Of a DNA stretch of 64,000 nt, positions 1 to 10,053 are shown piece by piece (position 1 is the stretch's first letter; every line of letters begins with the position of its first letter). This stretch comes from Pontivivens insulae (GTDB lineage: Bacteria > Pseudomonadota > Alphaproteobacteria > Rhodobacterales > Rhodobacteraceae): positions 496,001-560,000 of the forward strand of contig NZ_OMKW01000001.1 in NCBI RefSeq assembly GCF_900302495.1, read 5' to 3'. The position numbers and the translations under genes were made by a program. The notes under the pieces were generated by a model that searched no databases, was not told where the DNA came from, and was given only the letters and a program-made list of their open reading frames with translations.

Positions 1-52
1 TGAAACGGCGTGCCTTGCGCCAGGATCGAAGTGTATCAGGAAATTGGGTCAT
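1..52 (-). CDS. XRE-family helix-turn-helix regulator, N-terminal fragment
   Basis: Only the first 17 codons are inside the window. On the minus strand an ATG at 52 opens a frame reading MTQFPDTLRSWRKARRF, which runs off the left edge. This resembles the beginning of XRE/Cro-type HTH regulators, especially the MmyB-like group, where a short 'LRxWRxxRRxSQ' segment precedes the recognition helix. It diverges from the membrane-protein gene at 160, so the roughly 100 bp between them should hold both promoters. The assignment rests on a short stretch of protein only. Confidence 0.6.
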   Translation of the reverse strand, partial: MTQFPDTLRSWRKARRF

Positions 53-159
53 ACCCCGACTCTATGCCGCAAAGGTAATCGTGTCATTTACCTCTGAGGG
101 AATTGGAACGGCCATATCCCCTCCCCCAGATTGCAGCCATCACTCAGATGGAGCACCCC

Positions 160-594
160 ATGACACAGTCCTTTCACAAATTCTGGCTCAAGATCACCGC
201 AATCGTCATCGGCTCATTCGGCCCGGTCTTTTTCCTCGCGACGATGGAAGCCACGGCAGAGCCTGCCCGCCTCACAATGGATATTCTGAGCTGGCCCCTT
301 GATGGCGCGACCACATGGGCATCGCCAGACACGCGCTTTCTGTCAGCCCTCACCGGAGGTTTCCTGCTGGGATGGGGTGTGACGATCTGGCTACTGCAGC
401 AATGGGTCTATGACCTTGCTCCCGAAAAAGTCCGCCGCGCGGTTCTGTTCGGCCTGCTCAGCTGGTTCATACTCGACTCGACCGGATCTGCCCTGTCGGG
501 CAATCCGTCGAATGTGCTGTTCAATATCGGCGTGTTGCTGCTGGGTGTCGGGCCGCTCTGGCGGCCCGCTGTGGAGGACATGAAAACGGCCTGA
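160..594 (+). CDS. Small membrane protein, unknown function
   Basis: 144 residues. I see about four hydrophobic segments: residues 8-28, a segment near 60-80 (LTGGFLLGWGVTIWLLQQW), one near 95-110 and one at 117-132. A frame opens further upstream, but the ATG at 160 has a GGAG eight bases before it and begins directly ahead of the first membrane helix, so I chose it. No catalytic motif is recognised. It diverges from an HTH regulator that may control it, which is inference. I do not recognise a named family. Confidence 0.6.
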   Translation: MTQSFHKFWLKITAIVIGSFGPVFFLATMEATAEPARLTMDILSWPLDGATTWASPDTRFLSALTGGFLLGWGVTIWLLQQWVYDLAPEKVRRAVLFGLLSWFILDSTGSALSGNPSNVLFNIGVLLLGVGPLWRPAVEDMKTA

Positions 595-599
595 CCGCC

Positions 600-1523
600 T
601 CAATACCCGCTTTGACGGTCCACAAGATACTGCATCTGCTCCCCCCGTGCGGCCCGCGCGATATTCGCGGCAGCCGTGCGGGCGGCACTGGCCGGTCGGG
701 TCTCGCTGGCGATATGGGGGGTCACAGTCACTTTCGGATGTGCCCAATAGGGATGAGCCGAGGGCAGCGGCTCGATCCGAAACGTATCGAGCGTGGCATG
801 CCCCACCTGGCCAGTATCGAGCGCATCCAACAATGCCTCATCATCGATCAGCGGACCACGACCCGGATTGAGGATGACCGCCCCCTTCGCCAGACGAGCA
901 AGGCTCTCCGCATTCAGCACATTCGTGGTGCCGGGCGTATCAGGCAGCAGCAGAACAACAATTTCAGCTCCGTCCAGCGCATCGCCAATCGGGCCACTCA
1001 GACACCGTGCGCCGATCACATCCCGGGGGGATCGGCTCCACCCTGTCACATCAAATTGCAAGGCGATCAGCGCTCTTGCACAGGCAGCACCCAGCGCGCC
1101 AAGGCCGAGAATCGTCACTTTTCGATCACGGGCCAACGGCGGTGGCACCTTCTTCCAATCCCCAGTCTGCCGGTGGATGTCGGCATCAATCTCCAGATGA
1201 TGGCGCAGCACATGACCCACCACCCACTCGACCATCCCATCCGTCAGGCCGGGATCGACCATCCGCGCCAACGGCACTTGAAGCGTCTGATTGCCCACGA
1301 TCTTTTCAACCCCGGCCCAAAGGCTCTGCACCCCTTTCAGCCGGGTAAAAGGGGTAAAGTCGCTCAACCCGCCATTGGGTGCATAAACGATATAGTCGAC
1401 CTCCTCAGGTGGAAGATCGCGCCCGAAACGAACCTGCAACTCAAGCTCGGCAAAGGCTTCTGGCAGGCGCTGTTCATACTCCGCCCACAAGCCATCTCGT
1501 GCGGAAAACAGAACATTGATCAT
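600..1523 (-). CDS. D-isomer-specific 2-hydroxyacid dehydrogenase, GhrA-like (glyoxylate/hydroxypyruvate reductase)
   Basis: 307 residues, the usual length for GhrA. Enzymes of this family reduce glyoxylate or hydroxypyruvate with NAD(P)H in the cytoplasm. The nucleotide-binding glycine motif GLGALGAACARAL lies near residues 138-150. The substrate arginine is in LNPGRGPLIDDEALLDAL, and the catalytic histidine is in TPHIASETRP near the C-terminus. The gene lies three bases downstream of rodA on the same strand and may be read through from the mre-rodA operon, although its function is unrelated. The exact substrate cannot be read from the sequence. Confidence 0.85.
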   Translation of the reverse strand: MINVLFSARDGLWAEYEQRLPEAFAELELQVRFGRDLPPEEVDYIVYAPNGGLSDFTPFTRLKGVQSLWAGVEKIVGNQTLQVPLARMVDPGLTDGMVEWVVGHVLRHHLEIDADIHRQTGDWKKVPPPLARDRKVTILGLGALGAACARALIALQFDVTGWSRSPRDVIGARCLSGPIGDALDGAEIVVLLLPDTPGTTNVLNAESLARLAKGAVILNPGRGPLIDDEALLDALDTGQVGHATLDTFRIEPLPSAHPYWAHPKVTVTPHIASETRPASAARTAAANIARAARGEQMQYLVDRQSGY

Positions 1524-1525
1524 CG

Positions 1526-2674
1526 CTATACCCCTCGTGGCCTGTGCACATGCGCCGATTGGACGAGGCCGAACGCCCCCAGCAGCACCAACATCGCCGA
1601 GCCGCCATAGCTGACCAAAGGCAACGGCACGCCGACAACAGGCGCCATGCCCATCACCATGGCCATATTGACCGCAAAGAAGAAAAAGAAAGTCGCCGCA
1701 AGCCCCCCGGTCATCAGCGCACCAAACCTGTTACGGTTCGAGAAGGCCGACAGCAGGCAGAACATGACAATCGCTGTATAGAGACCAAGCAACGTAAGCC
1801 CCCCGATCAAACCGAATTGTTCGGCCAGTGAGGTAAAGATGAAGTCCGTGTGCTTTTCCGGCAGGAAGTTCAGCCGCGACTGCGTCCCCTCCATAAATCC
1901 ACGCCCCGAAACACCGCCCGCGCCCAGCGCAATGGTCGCCTGCGTAATGTGATACCCACTGCCGAGCGGATCGGTGGAGGGGTCCAAAAAGGTCTCAATC
2001 CGGCGATACTGATAATCCTTGAGGATTTGCCAATCCGTCCCTTTCGAGGCCAGAACGGCCCAGATCGTCCCGACGCCCGCCGCGATGGACGGACCCCAAT
2101 ACCACCAGCTGACGCCGGCCAGAAACATCACGACACATCCACCCGCGACCAGCAGGATAGAGGTGCCAAGGTCGGGCTGCCGCAACACCAGCAATGTCGG
2201 CAAGGCGATCAGGATCAATGGAATCAGAACCCAGAACGGGCGAGAGACCTTCTCACGCGGCAACCACGCATAATAGGCGGCCAACACCATCACGAGCGCG
2301 ATCTTCATCACTTCGGAGGGTTGCAGCCTGAGAGGTCCGATGTCGATCCAGCGCTGCGCACCCATGCCGACAACACCCACGAACTCAACCGCGACCAACA
2401 GGCCCATCGCGCCCAGATAGGCAAGCGGCGCCATCTTCTTCCAAAAGTCGATATGGATGACGGCGACGATGAACAGCACGGCAAGGCCAAGGCCGAACCG
2501 GGTCATTTGCGGACGCGCCCACCGGTCCAACTCTCCACCGGCGACGGAATAGAGCATCAGAAATCCGGTAGCGCAGACCGCACAGATCAAAAGAACCAGC
2601 GGCCAGTGGATGAAGAGCAATTTCGCCGGGCCTGTCGGCAACGGCTTGCGGTTCATCTGCTCGTAATAGGTCAT
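1526..2674 (-). CDS. rodA: Rod shape-determining SEDS protein RodA (peptidoglycan glycosyltransferase)
   Basis: 382 residues with about ten hydrophobic segments. RodA polymerises glycan strands in the elongasome together with its transpeptidase partner PBP2. The SEDS signature is visible: LRQPDLGTSILLVAGG, an extracellular stretch ending in LPEKHTDFIFTSLAEQFG, and the C-terminal VGVPLPLVSYGGSAML. The frame extends 27 codons further upstream, but the ATG at 2674 overlaps the mrdA stop as ATGA and starts directly before the first membrane-proximal segment. This indicates translational coupling with PBP2. It is the last gene of the mreBCD-mrdA-rodA run. Confidence 0.95.
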   Translation of the reverse strand: MTYYEQMNRKPLPTGPAKLLFIHWPLVLLICAVCATGFLMLYSVAGGELDRWARPQMTRFGLGLAVLFIVAVIHIDFWKKMAPLAYLGAMGLLVAVEFVGVVGMGAQRWIDIGPLRLQPSEVMKIALVMVLAAYYAWLPREKVSRPFWVLIPLILIALPTLLVLRQPDLGTSILLVAGGCVVMFLAGVSWWYWGPSIAAGVGTIWAVLASKGTDWQILKDYQYRRIETFLDPSTDPLGSGYHITQATIALGAGGVSGRGFMEGTQSRLNFLPEKHTDFIFTSLAEQFGLIGGLTLLGLYTAIVMFCLLSAFSNRNRFGALMTGGLAATFFFFFAVNMAMVMGMAPVVGVPLPLVSYGGSAMLVLLGAFGLVQSAHVHRPRGV

Positions 2675-4590
2675 GCCCGATCCCTTTGTACCGAGGCACT
2701 GTCGAGCCCCAGCCTGCGCCGCTCCCGAATTTCCTGATGCCGGGCGGACGGCCACGCATCCAGCGGAGGTTCAGGGCCGTAAAGCGCGCGGATCATTACA
2801 TCCTGCGCGATGGGTGCGGCTGCACGCGAGCCACCGCCACCATGTTCAACAATCGTCGCAATCGCATAGCGTGGATTGTCAAAGGGTGCGTAGGCTACGA
2901 ACAGCGCGTGGTCCCGGCGGTTCCACGGCAGGTCCTCATTGCGGAAGACGCCGGTACGACGCTCGGCCTCCGTGATCCGGCGCACCTGACTGGTGCCGGT
3001 CTTGCCTGCCATCACCATCTGCGGATCGGCGATGCGACTGCGATAGGCAGTGCCGCGCCGATCATTGCTGACCGCCCACATCCCCCCACGCACAGCGGCA
3101 AGCCCTGCCGCGGAAAACCCAAGATCCTCCGGCTCAGGCGCGGGCTGCGGCACACCGTTGACCGAACGCACCAAGCGCGGCGAAACCGCCTTTCCCGTCG
3201 CCAGCCGCGCGGTCATCACGCAAAGCTCTAATGGAGAGGCGAGCATGAAGCCCTGCCCGATCCCGGAATTGACCGTATCCCCGATCAGCCACGGCTCGCC
3301 GTGCACGCGCTGCTTCCACTCACGATCCGGCATGTTCCCCGCGCGGACTGCCGGCAGCGGAATGTCATGGCGGATCCCGATGCCCAGCCGGTTGGCCATT
3401 TCACTGATCCGGTCGATGCCGATCCGTTGGGCAATGTCGTAATAGTAGATGTCACAGCTGCTCTTCAGGCTGTCGCGCAGGTTCATGTGACCATGGCCGC
3501 CCCGCCGCCAGCAATGCGCGCGCCGGTTGCCGACCATGATCGACCCACCACAGAAAACCGTCTCGTTCGGGTTGACAAGGCCCAGCTCCATCGCTGCAAG
3601 TGCCACGACCATCTTGAAGGTCGATCCAGGCGGATAGACGCCCGATACCGCCTTGTTATAGAGCGGTCTGTATTCGTCCTCGTTCAGCGCCCGCCAATCC
3701 CCGGTAGAGATCCCGAAAACGAAGTTATTTGGATCAAAGGACGGCGCAGAGGCCATGGCGACCAGATCGCCGCTCTGCACATCCATGACGACCGTGGCCG
3801 CACTCTCCCCTTCCATGCGCCGCTGGGCATAGTCCTGAAGCCCGCTATCAACGGTCAGTTGCAGATCTTCGCCAGAGCGACCCTCAACCCGCTCAAGCTC
3901 CCGAATGATCCGGCCACTCGCATTGATCTCCACCCGGCTGATCCCGGCAGATCCGCGCAGATTGTCCTCCAACCGTCGCTCGATCCCGTTCTTGCCAATC
4001 TGAAAATCAGGAACCTCACGCAACAGCGGATCGGGGTTCTCCAGCTGGCTCAGATCGTAATCCGACACCGGCCCGACATATCCAACCAGATGCGCGAATG
4101 TTCCCGCCTCGGGATAGTGACGGCTCAGCCCGACTTCGGTCTCGACACCCGGCAACGCAGGGGAGTTTGCCGCGACCCTTGCAAAATCCTCCCAGCTCAT
4201 ATGCTCAGCAACCGTGACCTTCTGAAAGGCGCGCCGATCATAGAGCTCGCGCAGAATGCGTGCCCGCCGTTCTGGGCTCAGATCAATGATACGGCTCAAC
4301 TGCATCAACGTGTCGGCCGGGTTGCCACGCTCCCGGCTCATCAAAACACGGTAATTCTGCTGGTTGACCGCAATCAGATGACCCTGTCGATCAAAGATCA
4401 GCCCGCGGCTTGGCGCAATCAGATGCTCATTGACGCGGTTTTCCTCAGCCAGCAGGCGATAGCGCTCGCCTTCCTCGACCTGAAGGTGACGCATACGCCA
4501 GCCCAACCCGGCGATCAGCGCCAGTTGCGCACCCATCAGCACCAGACCCCGGCGGGTCACATTGGCAGAGCTGTCTTCATCCTTCGCCAC
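2671..4590 (-). CDS. mrdA: Penicillin-binding protein 2 (peptidoglycan DD-transpeptidase)
   Basis: 639 residues. It cross-links lateral-wall peptidoglycan in the elongation complex. There is one N-terminal membrane anchor (about residues 20-38) followed by the dimerisation domain with the PSRGLIFDRQG motif. The transpeptidase domain carries SxxK in PGSTFKMV (Ser323/Lys326 from the chosen start), an SCD triad in KSSCDIYYYD and KTGTSQ. I chose the GTG at 4590 because it has GGAG eight bases upstream and follows the mreD stop by 13 bp. A GTG at 4617 in the same frame would overlap mreD and lacks such a site. Its stop overlaps the rodA start. Confidence 0.93.
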   Translation of the reverse strand: MAKDEDSSANVTRRGLVLMGAQLALIAGLGWRMRHLQVEEGERYRLLAEENRVNEHLIAPSRGLIFDRQGHLIAVNQQNYRVLMSRERGNPADTLMQLSRIIDLSPERRARILRELYDRRAFQKVTVAEHMSWEDFARVAANSPALPGVETEVGLSRHYPEAGTFAHLVGYVGPVSDYDLSQLENPDPLLREVPDFQIGKNGIERRLEDNLRGSAGISRVEINASGRIIRELERVEGRSGEDLQLTVDSGLQDYAQRRMEGESAATVVMDVQSGDLVAMASAPSFDPNNFVFGISTGDWRALNEDEYRPLYNKAVSGVYPPGSTFKMVVALAAMELGLVNPNETVFCGGSIMVGNRRAHCWRRGGHGHMNLRDSLKSSCDIYYYDIAQRIGIDRISEMANRLGIGIRHDIPLPAVRAGNMPDREWKQRVHGEPWLIGDTVNSGIGQGFMLASPLELCVMTARLATGKAVSPRLVRSVNGVPQPAPEPEDLGFSAAGLAAVRGGMWAVSNDRRGTAYRSRIADPQMVMAGKTGTSQVRRITEAERRTGVFRNEDLPWNRRDHALFVAYAPFDNPRYAIATIVEHGGGGSRAAAPIAQDVMIRALYGPEPPLDAWPSARHQEIRERRRLGLDSASVQRDRA

Positions 4591-4603
4591 ACCCGATACT
4601 CCA

Positions 4604-5110
4604 CTACACCCGAACACCCGACGCCGTACGGCGGGTCACACCAAACAGGACACGCACCACGACACCGACCAGCGGATAACACGCCACCGTCAGTACGATT
4701 CGCTGCGCCATCGCGCCCAGAGGTGGAACCTCGGCGAACGTTACCCAGATCACGCCCAGCATGCCCAATGTCGCCAGCGTAAAGAAGGCGGCAAAAATCA
4801 TCCACTCGACAAATCGTGAGACGTCGCGCAACGCAACAACCTGCGTGCGCAGGGCCTCCGTCATCAAAACAAGGACCAAGGCGCCCAACCCAACCGGGCG
4901 CATCAGCAACAGGTCCGCCGCCAGGCCCAACAGAAAAATCACCGGCAGCGGCGCAGTTTCGGGCCGTCGCATCACCCAAAAACAGCACAGCGCAGCCAAC
5001 AGATCAGGGCTGGTGATACTGGGCAGTGCAGGCACGAAAGGGATCATCGCAATGACGGTACAAACCAGCCCGGAAAAGATGAGCGCCACGATCCGCAGGG
5101 CAACCTTCAT
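4604..5110 (-). CDS. mreD: Rod shape-determining protein MreD
   Basis: 168 residues, almost wholly hydrophobic, with five or six predicted membrane segments. MreD is an inner-membrane component of the elongasome that works with MreC. Sequence conservation in this family is weak, so the call leans on size, topology and position: its ATG overlaps the mreC stop as ATGA, and mrdA follows directly. Confidence 0.9.
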   Translation of the reverse strand: MKVALRIVALIFSGLVCTVIAMIPFVPALPSITSPDLLAALCCFWVMRRPETAPLPVIFLLGLAADLLLMRPVGLGALVLVLMTEALRTQVVALRDVSRFVEWMIFAAFFTLATLGMLGVIWVTFAEVPPLGAMAQRIVLTVACYPLVGVVVRVLFGVTRRTASGVRV

Positions 5111-6000
5111 TCCCCCGGCTCCTCACCAAAGAAGAACTGCTCCGCCGCAATCAACCCGCCGGGCTGATTGATTGCCTCTGGTGGGCGATAGTTCAGGACG
5201 CGGACAAAACGCAGCCGCTGATAGTCAGCCGCGGGTCGCACACGCAGCTGCCCATTTGCGGCAACAATCACCTGCCCCACCAGCAGATCCGGCGGCAGAA
5301 CCAGCCCATCACCGCTTGTGATGATCCGGTCACCGGGACGCACCTGCTCGGGATCGCTCAAAAAATCGAGCCGTGGAGCGGCAGAGTTGTCGCCCGCCAC
5401 AATGCCGCGCAGCCCCGACGGCTGCACGATCACCGGAACCCGGCTGTTCAAATCGGTCAAAAAGATCGCACGGCTCGTCGTCTCACCGACCCCCGAAATA
5501 CGCCCGACCAGACCCAGCCCGTCCAGCGCAGCAGAGCCGTCCTGCACACCGTTCAGCGAGCCGATATTCAGCAGGCCAGAGCGGGAGAACGGCCCACCGC
5601 CATCGGCCATTATCTCACCCGTCACATAAGTTGTCTGCGGGCTGAGACGCACATTGTTGAGCGCCCGCAGTCGCGCGTTGCGCTGCTCCAGCTGGCGGGC
5701 CTGCTCGCGCCAGCCCTCCATCGCCTGCAACTCACGCCGCAACTCCTCGTTCTGCTCATAGACGCGAACATAGCTCTCGAAGTCCTGCGCCATCTGCGTC
5801 ACGCGGGCGATGGGACGTGCGGTCCATTCCAACGACGGTAACACCGCATCGGCCAGCGACATGCGCAACCGCTCAACCCGTGGGTTATCAATGCGCCACA
5901 GGGCAAACAGGACGATGGAAATCAGAATGATCGCGCCCAGCACAATCTGCCGGGTCGTGCGCCAAAGCGCGCTGGCTTCCTGTCCGTTCAACCCTGCCAT
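5107..6000 (-). CDS. mreC: Rod shape-determining protein MreC
   Basis: 297 residues. A short cytoplasmic N-terminus is followed by one membrane helix (about residues 17-35), then a coiled-coil region rich in E/Q/R (roughly 65-105), then the beta-rich periplasmic domain with NIGSLNGVQDGSAALDGLGL and GVGETTSRAIFLTDLNSRVP. MreC dimerises in the periplasm and links MreB to PBP2 and RodA. It lies 41 bp downstream of mreB and overlaps mreD by 4 bp. Confidence 0.94.
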   Translation of the reverse strand: MAGLNGQEASALWRTTRQIVLGAIILISIVLFALWRIDNPRVERLRMSLADAVLPSLEWTARPIARVTQMAQDFESYVRVYEQNEELRRELQAMEGWREQARQLEQRNARLRALNNVRLSPQTTYVTGEIMADGGGPFSRSGLLNIGSLNGVQDGSAALDGLGLVGRISGVGETTSRAIFLTDLNSRVPVIVQPSGLRGIVAGDNSAAPRLDFLSDPEQVRPGDRIITSGDGLVLPPDLLVGQVIVAANGQLRVRPAADYQRLRFVRVLNYRPPEAINQPGGLIAAEQFFFGEEPGE

Positions 6001-6041
6001 AGCGTCCTCACGCCCGGCCTGAAACTACCGGGGCTGACTGG

Positions 6042-7442
<1,401 letters not shown>

Positions 7443-8198
7443 ATGTCCTGGTCTGATCGTGCCGCAACCTTCGCCGCCCTGCATGTGCCGGGTGATCCGC
7501 TCGTCTTGTTCAACATCTGGGATGTCGGATCCGCCCGCGCTGTGGCCAAGGCCGGCGCAAAGGCACTTGCCACCGGCTCCGCCTCCGTCGCAGGCGCACT
7601 TGGCGCGGCGGATGGGGAGGACTTGCCGATGGATTTTGCGCTCGACAACGCAGCGCGCATCACCTCCGCTCTTGATCTGCCACTGACCCTCGACTTCGAG
7701 GGGGGCTATTCCGCCGATCCCGAAACCGGTGGACAACATGCGGTTCTTGCCAAACATGCCGGCGCTGTCGGCATCAATTTTGAGGATCAGGTGATCGGCG
7801 GCGACGGCCTCTACGATATCGCCACGCAATCAGCGCGCATCACGGCCATTCGCGAAGCGGCCGGGTCGGAATTCTGGATCAATGCCCGCACCGACATATT
7901 CCTGAAGGCCAAGCCAGATACCCACGACGCCGCCATGGTGGAGACTGCTTTGGAGCGCGCACGCGCCTATGCCGATGCCGGCGGCTCAAGCATCTTTGCG
8001 CCCGGACTGCGCGACGCCGCCCTCATGACCGCCTTTTGCGAAGGTTGTCCCCTGCCGGTCAACATCATGGCTTATCCGGGCATGTCCGACCGCGCCACGC
8101 TTGCCTCTTGCGGTGTCGCCCGCATCAGCCACGGCCCCTTCCCGTGGATGGACGCCATGAAAGCGGTTGGCGAAGCTGCAAGCGCTGCGATGAAGTAA
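7443..8198 (+). CDS. Isocitrate lyase / PEP phosphonomutase family enzyme
   Basis: 251 residues forming the TIM-barrel of the PEP mutase/isocitrate lyase superfamily. Visible family features are FNIWDVGSARAVAKAG, DLPLTLDFEGGYS (acidic metal-binding position), GAVGINFEDQV and FWINARTDIFL. Members cleave or rearrange C-C or P-C bonds of 2-hydroxy- or oxo-acids. The KKCG active-site loop of true isocitrate lyase is absent, so the substrate is unknown. A strong AAGGAG precedes the ATG. The Dabb-like gene follows 48 bp downstream and may be co-transcribed. Confidence 0.8.
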   Translation: MSWSDRAATFAALHVPGDPLVLFNIWDVGSARAVAKAGAKALATGSASVAGALGAADGEDLPMDFALDNAARITSALDLPLTLDFEGGYSADPETGGQHAVLAKHAGAVGINFEDQVIGGDGLYDIATQSARITAIREAAGSEFWINARTDIFLKAKPDTHDAAMVETALERARAYADAGGSSIFAPGLRDAALMTAFCEGCPLPVNIMAYPGMSDRATLASCGVARISHGPFPWMDAMKAVGEAASAAMK

Positions 8199-8204
8199 TT
8201 CACG

Positions 8205-8227
8205 GCCCCGGATCCGGTCCGGGGCCA
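8205..8227 (+). repeat. Perfect 9-bp inverted repeat (intercistronic hairpin)
   Basis: The arms GGCCCCGGA and TCCGGGGCC are separated by 5 bases, between the PEP mutase-family gene and the Dabb-like gene. No T-run follows, so it is more likely an mRNA-stabilising or partial termination hairpin than a full terminator. Confidence 0.5.
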
Positions 8228-8246
8228 CACCTTCAAGGGAGTCGCC

Positions 8247-8555
8247 ATGATCCTCCACTGCGTTTTCTGCAACATCGCGCCGTCCACCGCGGACAAGGCC
8301 TTGGCCGACCTCTTCGACGGTCTCTCAGCGCTCTGCGACACCCTCAACGGCGCACTCAGTTTTGAGGCGGGTCCGAACCGCGATTTCGAGGCAAAGTCCC
8401 CCGATCACGGCCACGGCTTTATCATCCGTTTTGCCGATGCAGCCGCCTTGGAAGAATACGCCAACGACCCGCGCCATATCGAATTGGGCGGACAGCTCTG
8501 CAGTCTTTGCTCAGGCGGCGCAGACGGCATCATTGTTTACGATCTCGAAGTCTGA
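8247..8555 (+). CDS. Dabb-like (stress-responsive alpha/beta barrel) domain protein
   Basis: 102 residues. It starts with a short beta strand (ILHCVFCNI) and contains GHGFIIRFADAAALEEYANDP followed by a histidine, a pattern typical of dimeric ferredoxin-like Dabb proteins (F..Y..HP.H). Function in this family is mostly unknown. AAGGGAG lies eight or so bases before the ATG. It could be an accessory to the preceding PEP mutase-like enzyme, which is inference from position only. Confidence 0.65.
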   Translation: MILHCVFCNIAPSTADKALADLFDGLSALCDTLNGALSFEAGPNRDFEAKSPDHGHGFIIRFADAAALEEYANDPRHIELGGQLCSLCSGGADGIIVYDLEV

Positions 8556-8725
8556 CGGACCCGGCACATACGGACCAAAAGCCCAAATGACCCTAAGTCA
8601 CTTTCATAAAATTGCGTGATATCTCGTATCAAGAGCATATTGTTCTGAAATATGACAATTTGAAGTAATGCATTTCCTGGGTGTACCCACAGCGCTCGAC
8701 AACGGCGAAAGCCAAGGGGAAGGAA

Positions 8726-9685
8726 ATGCGACTCTCAACCGTAGGCGCCTCGGCGCTGGCGGCTATGTCTGTCATGGGCGGTGCCCATGCACAGGACATA
8801 TCCATCGTCACCGGATCGGAAGCCGGTGTTTATTTCGTCGTCGGCAACACGGTCGCCGACATCGTCAACTCCCACAGCACTGACCTCAACGTCACCTCCA
8901 GCACGTCCGGCGGATCGATCGCGAATATCGAGTCCCTGCGTGTCGGAGAGGCCGATTTCGGCGTGGCCCAGTCCGACTGGCAATTCCACGCCATAAACGG
9001 CTCGGCACGGTTTGAGGGCAACGGGTTTGACGATCTGCGCGCCGTGTTCTCGGTTCATGGGGAGCCGTTCACGCTGCTCGCCCGCGCGGATAGCGGAATC
9101 GAGACCTTCGACGATCTGCGCGGAAAACGCGTGAACCTTGGCAATCCGGGCTCTGGCCAGCGCGGAACAGCCGAGGTTCTGCTGGACGCCTACGGTTGGG
9201 CCGCCACGGATTTCGCCCTTGCCGCCGAATTGACCGGTGATGAACAGGGCCCCGCACTTTGTGCCGGAGAGCTCGACGCGATCTTCTTCGTTGCAGGCCA
9301 TCCCAACAACTCGATCCATGAAGGAACGGCCTTCTGCGACAGCCAGCTTGTTCCGGTTCAGGGGCCGGAAGTTGCGGCCCTGATCGCTGCCAATCCGTTC
9401 TACACTGACGCCATCGTGCCACGCGGCTACTATGCGTCGGGCAACCAGATCGACACACCCAGCTTCGGCGTGCGCGCGACATTCGTGACCAGTGCGACAC
9501 AACCCGACGATGTCGTCTACGAGATCGTACGCACCGTGTTCGAGAATTTCGACGCGTTCCGCTATGCCCACCCCGCGTTCGAGCTTCTCGATCCGCAGAG
9601 CATGGCAACCGACGGCCTCTCCGCGCCCCTGCATCCGGGCGCGGCGCGTTACTATCGTGAACAAGGCTGGATCAGCGAAAGCTGA
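8726..9685 (+). CDS. TAXI-family TRAP transporter solute-binding protein
   Basis: 319 residues after choosing the ATG at 8726, which has GGGGAAGG upstream and opens a clear signal peptide (MRLSTVGASALAAMSVMGGAHA, cut near AHA-QD). The mature part begins ISIVTGSEAGVYFVVGNTVA and has STSGGSIANIESLRVGEADF and LRGKRVNLGNPGSGQRGT, the hallmarks of the TAXI (TRAP-associated extracytoplasmic immunogenic) group. These periplasmic receptors deliver substrates, often dicarboxylates or amino acids, to a fused DctQM permease. No permease gene is adjacent, so its partner must lie elsewhere. Confidence 0.88.
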   Translation: MRLSTVGASALAAMSVMGGAHAQDISIVTGSEAGVYFVVGNTVADIVNSHSTDLNVTSSTSGGSIANIESLRVGEADFGVAQSDWQFHAINGSARFEGNGFDDLRAVFSVHGEPFTLLARADSGIETFDDLRGKRVNLGNPGSGQRGTAEVLLDAYGWAATDFALAAELTGDEQGPALCAGELDAIFFVAGHPNNSIHEGTAFCDSQLVPVQGPEVAALIAANPFYTDAIVPRGYYASGNQIDTPSFGVRATFVTSATQPDDVVYEIVRTVFENFDAFRYAHPAFELLDPQSMATDGLSAPLHPGAARYYREQGWISES

Positions 9686-9701
9686 TCGCCGCGCGATAGT
9701 G

Positions 9702-9730
9702 CGGCAGGCAGGTGTGGGGCCTGCCTGCCG
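9702..9730 (+). terminator. Rho-independent terminator-like hairpin after the TAXI gene
   Basis: An 11-bp perfect stem (CGGCAGGCAGG / CCTGCCTGCCG) with a 7-base loop begins 16 bp after the stop codon. It is followed by a short GCTTTC rather than a long T-run, so termination strength is uncertain. Confidence 0.7.
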
Positions 9731-10053
9731 GCTTTCGCGGTTCAAAAGATCCGACGGAGCTGGCCAGAAAAGCCATCCTTTTCAAAGCTCCAACATCGCA
9801 AAGCGCCGCTTAATTATTGCGGTCCTACGGCATCGCCCACACAGAGTAACGGCTGCATTGAGCCCAACGTGGCAAATGCCGCGCTGTGCACGAACGTCTG
9901 CGATCGCGATGGCGTCATCTGATCCGACAGCCGGCGGGGCACACGAAGAAACTCATGAATCCGCCTCCCTTTTTTGAATGACAAAGAGTCGCTGGCTCTT
10001 CGCCATCGCCGCCAGCTTGTCGGCGCCGCATGCCCCGGAATAGGTTTGACGTT
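9731..10053. other. Gene-free region before the acetyltransferase
   Basis: 323 bp with no credible gene. Minus-strand frames here have no proper start context or recognisable domain. The stretch around 9880-9950 is GC-rich, contains a GAACGTCTGC segment and has the look of an intergenic repeat, but I cannot show a second copy within this window. It ends at the AT-richer acetyltransferase gene. Confidence 0.4.

Noticed and set aside
3301-4782. 493-codon open frame on the plus strand, antisense to mrdA
   Set aside because: It has no recognisable domain and covers a clear PBP2 gene. Long antisense frames are expected from high GC at third positions.
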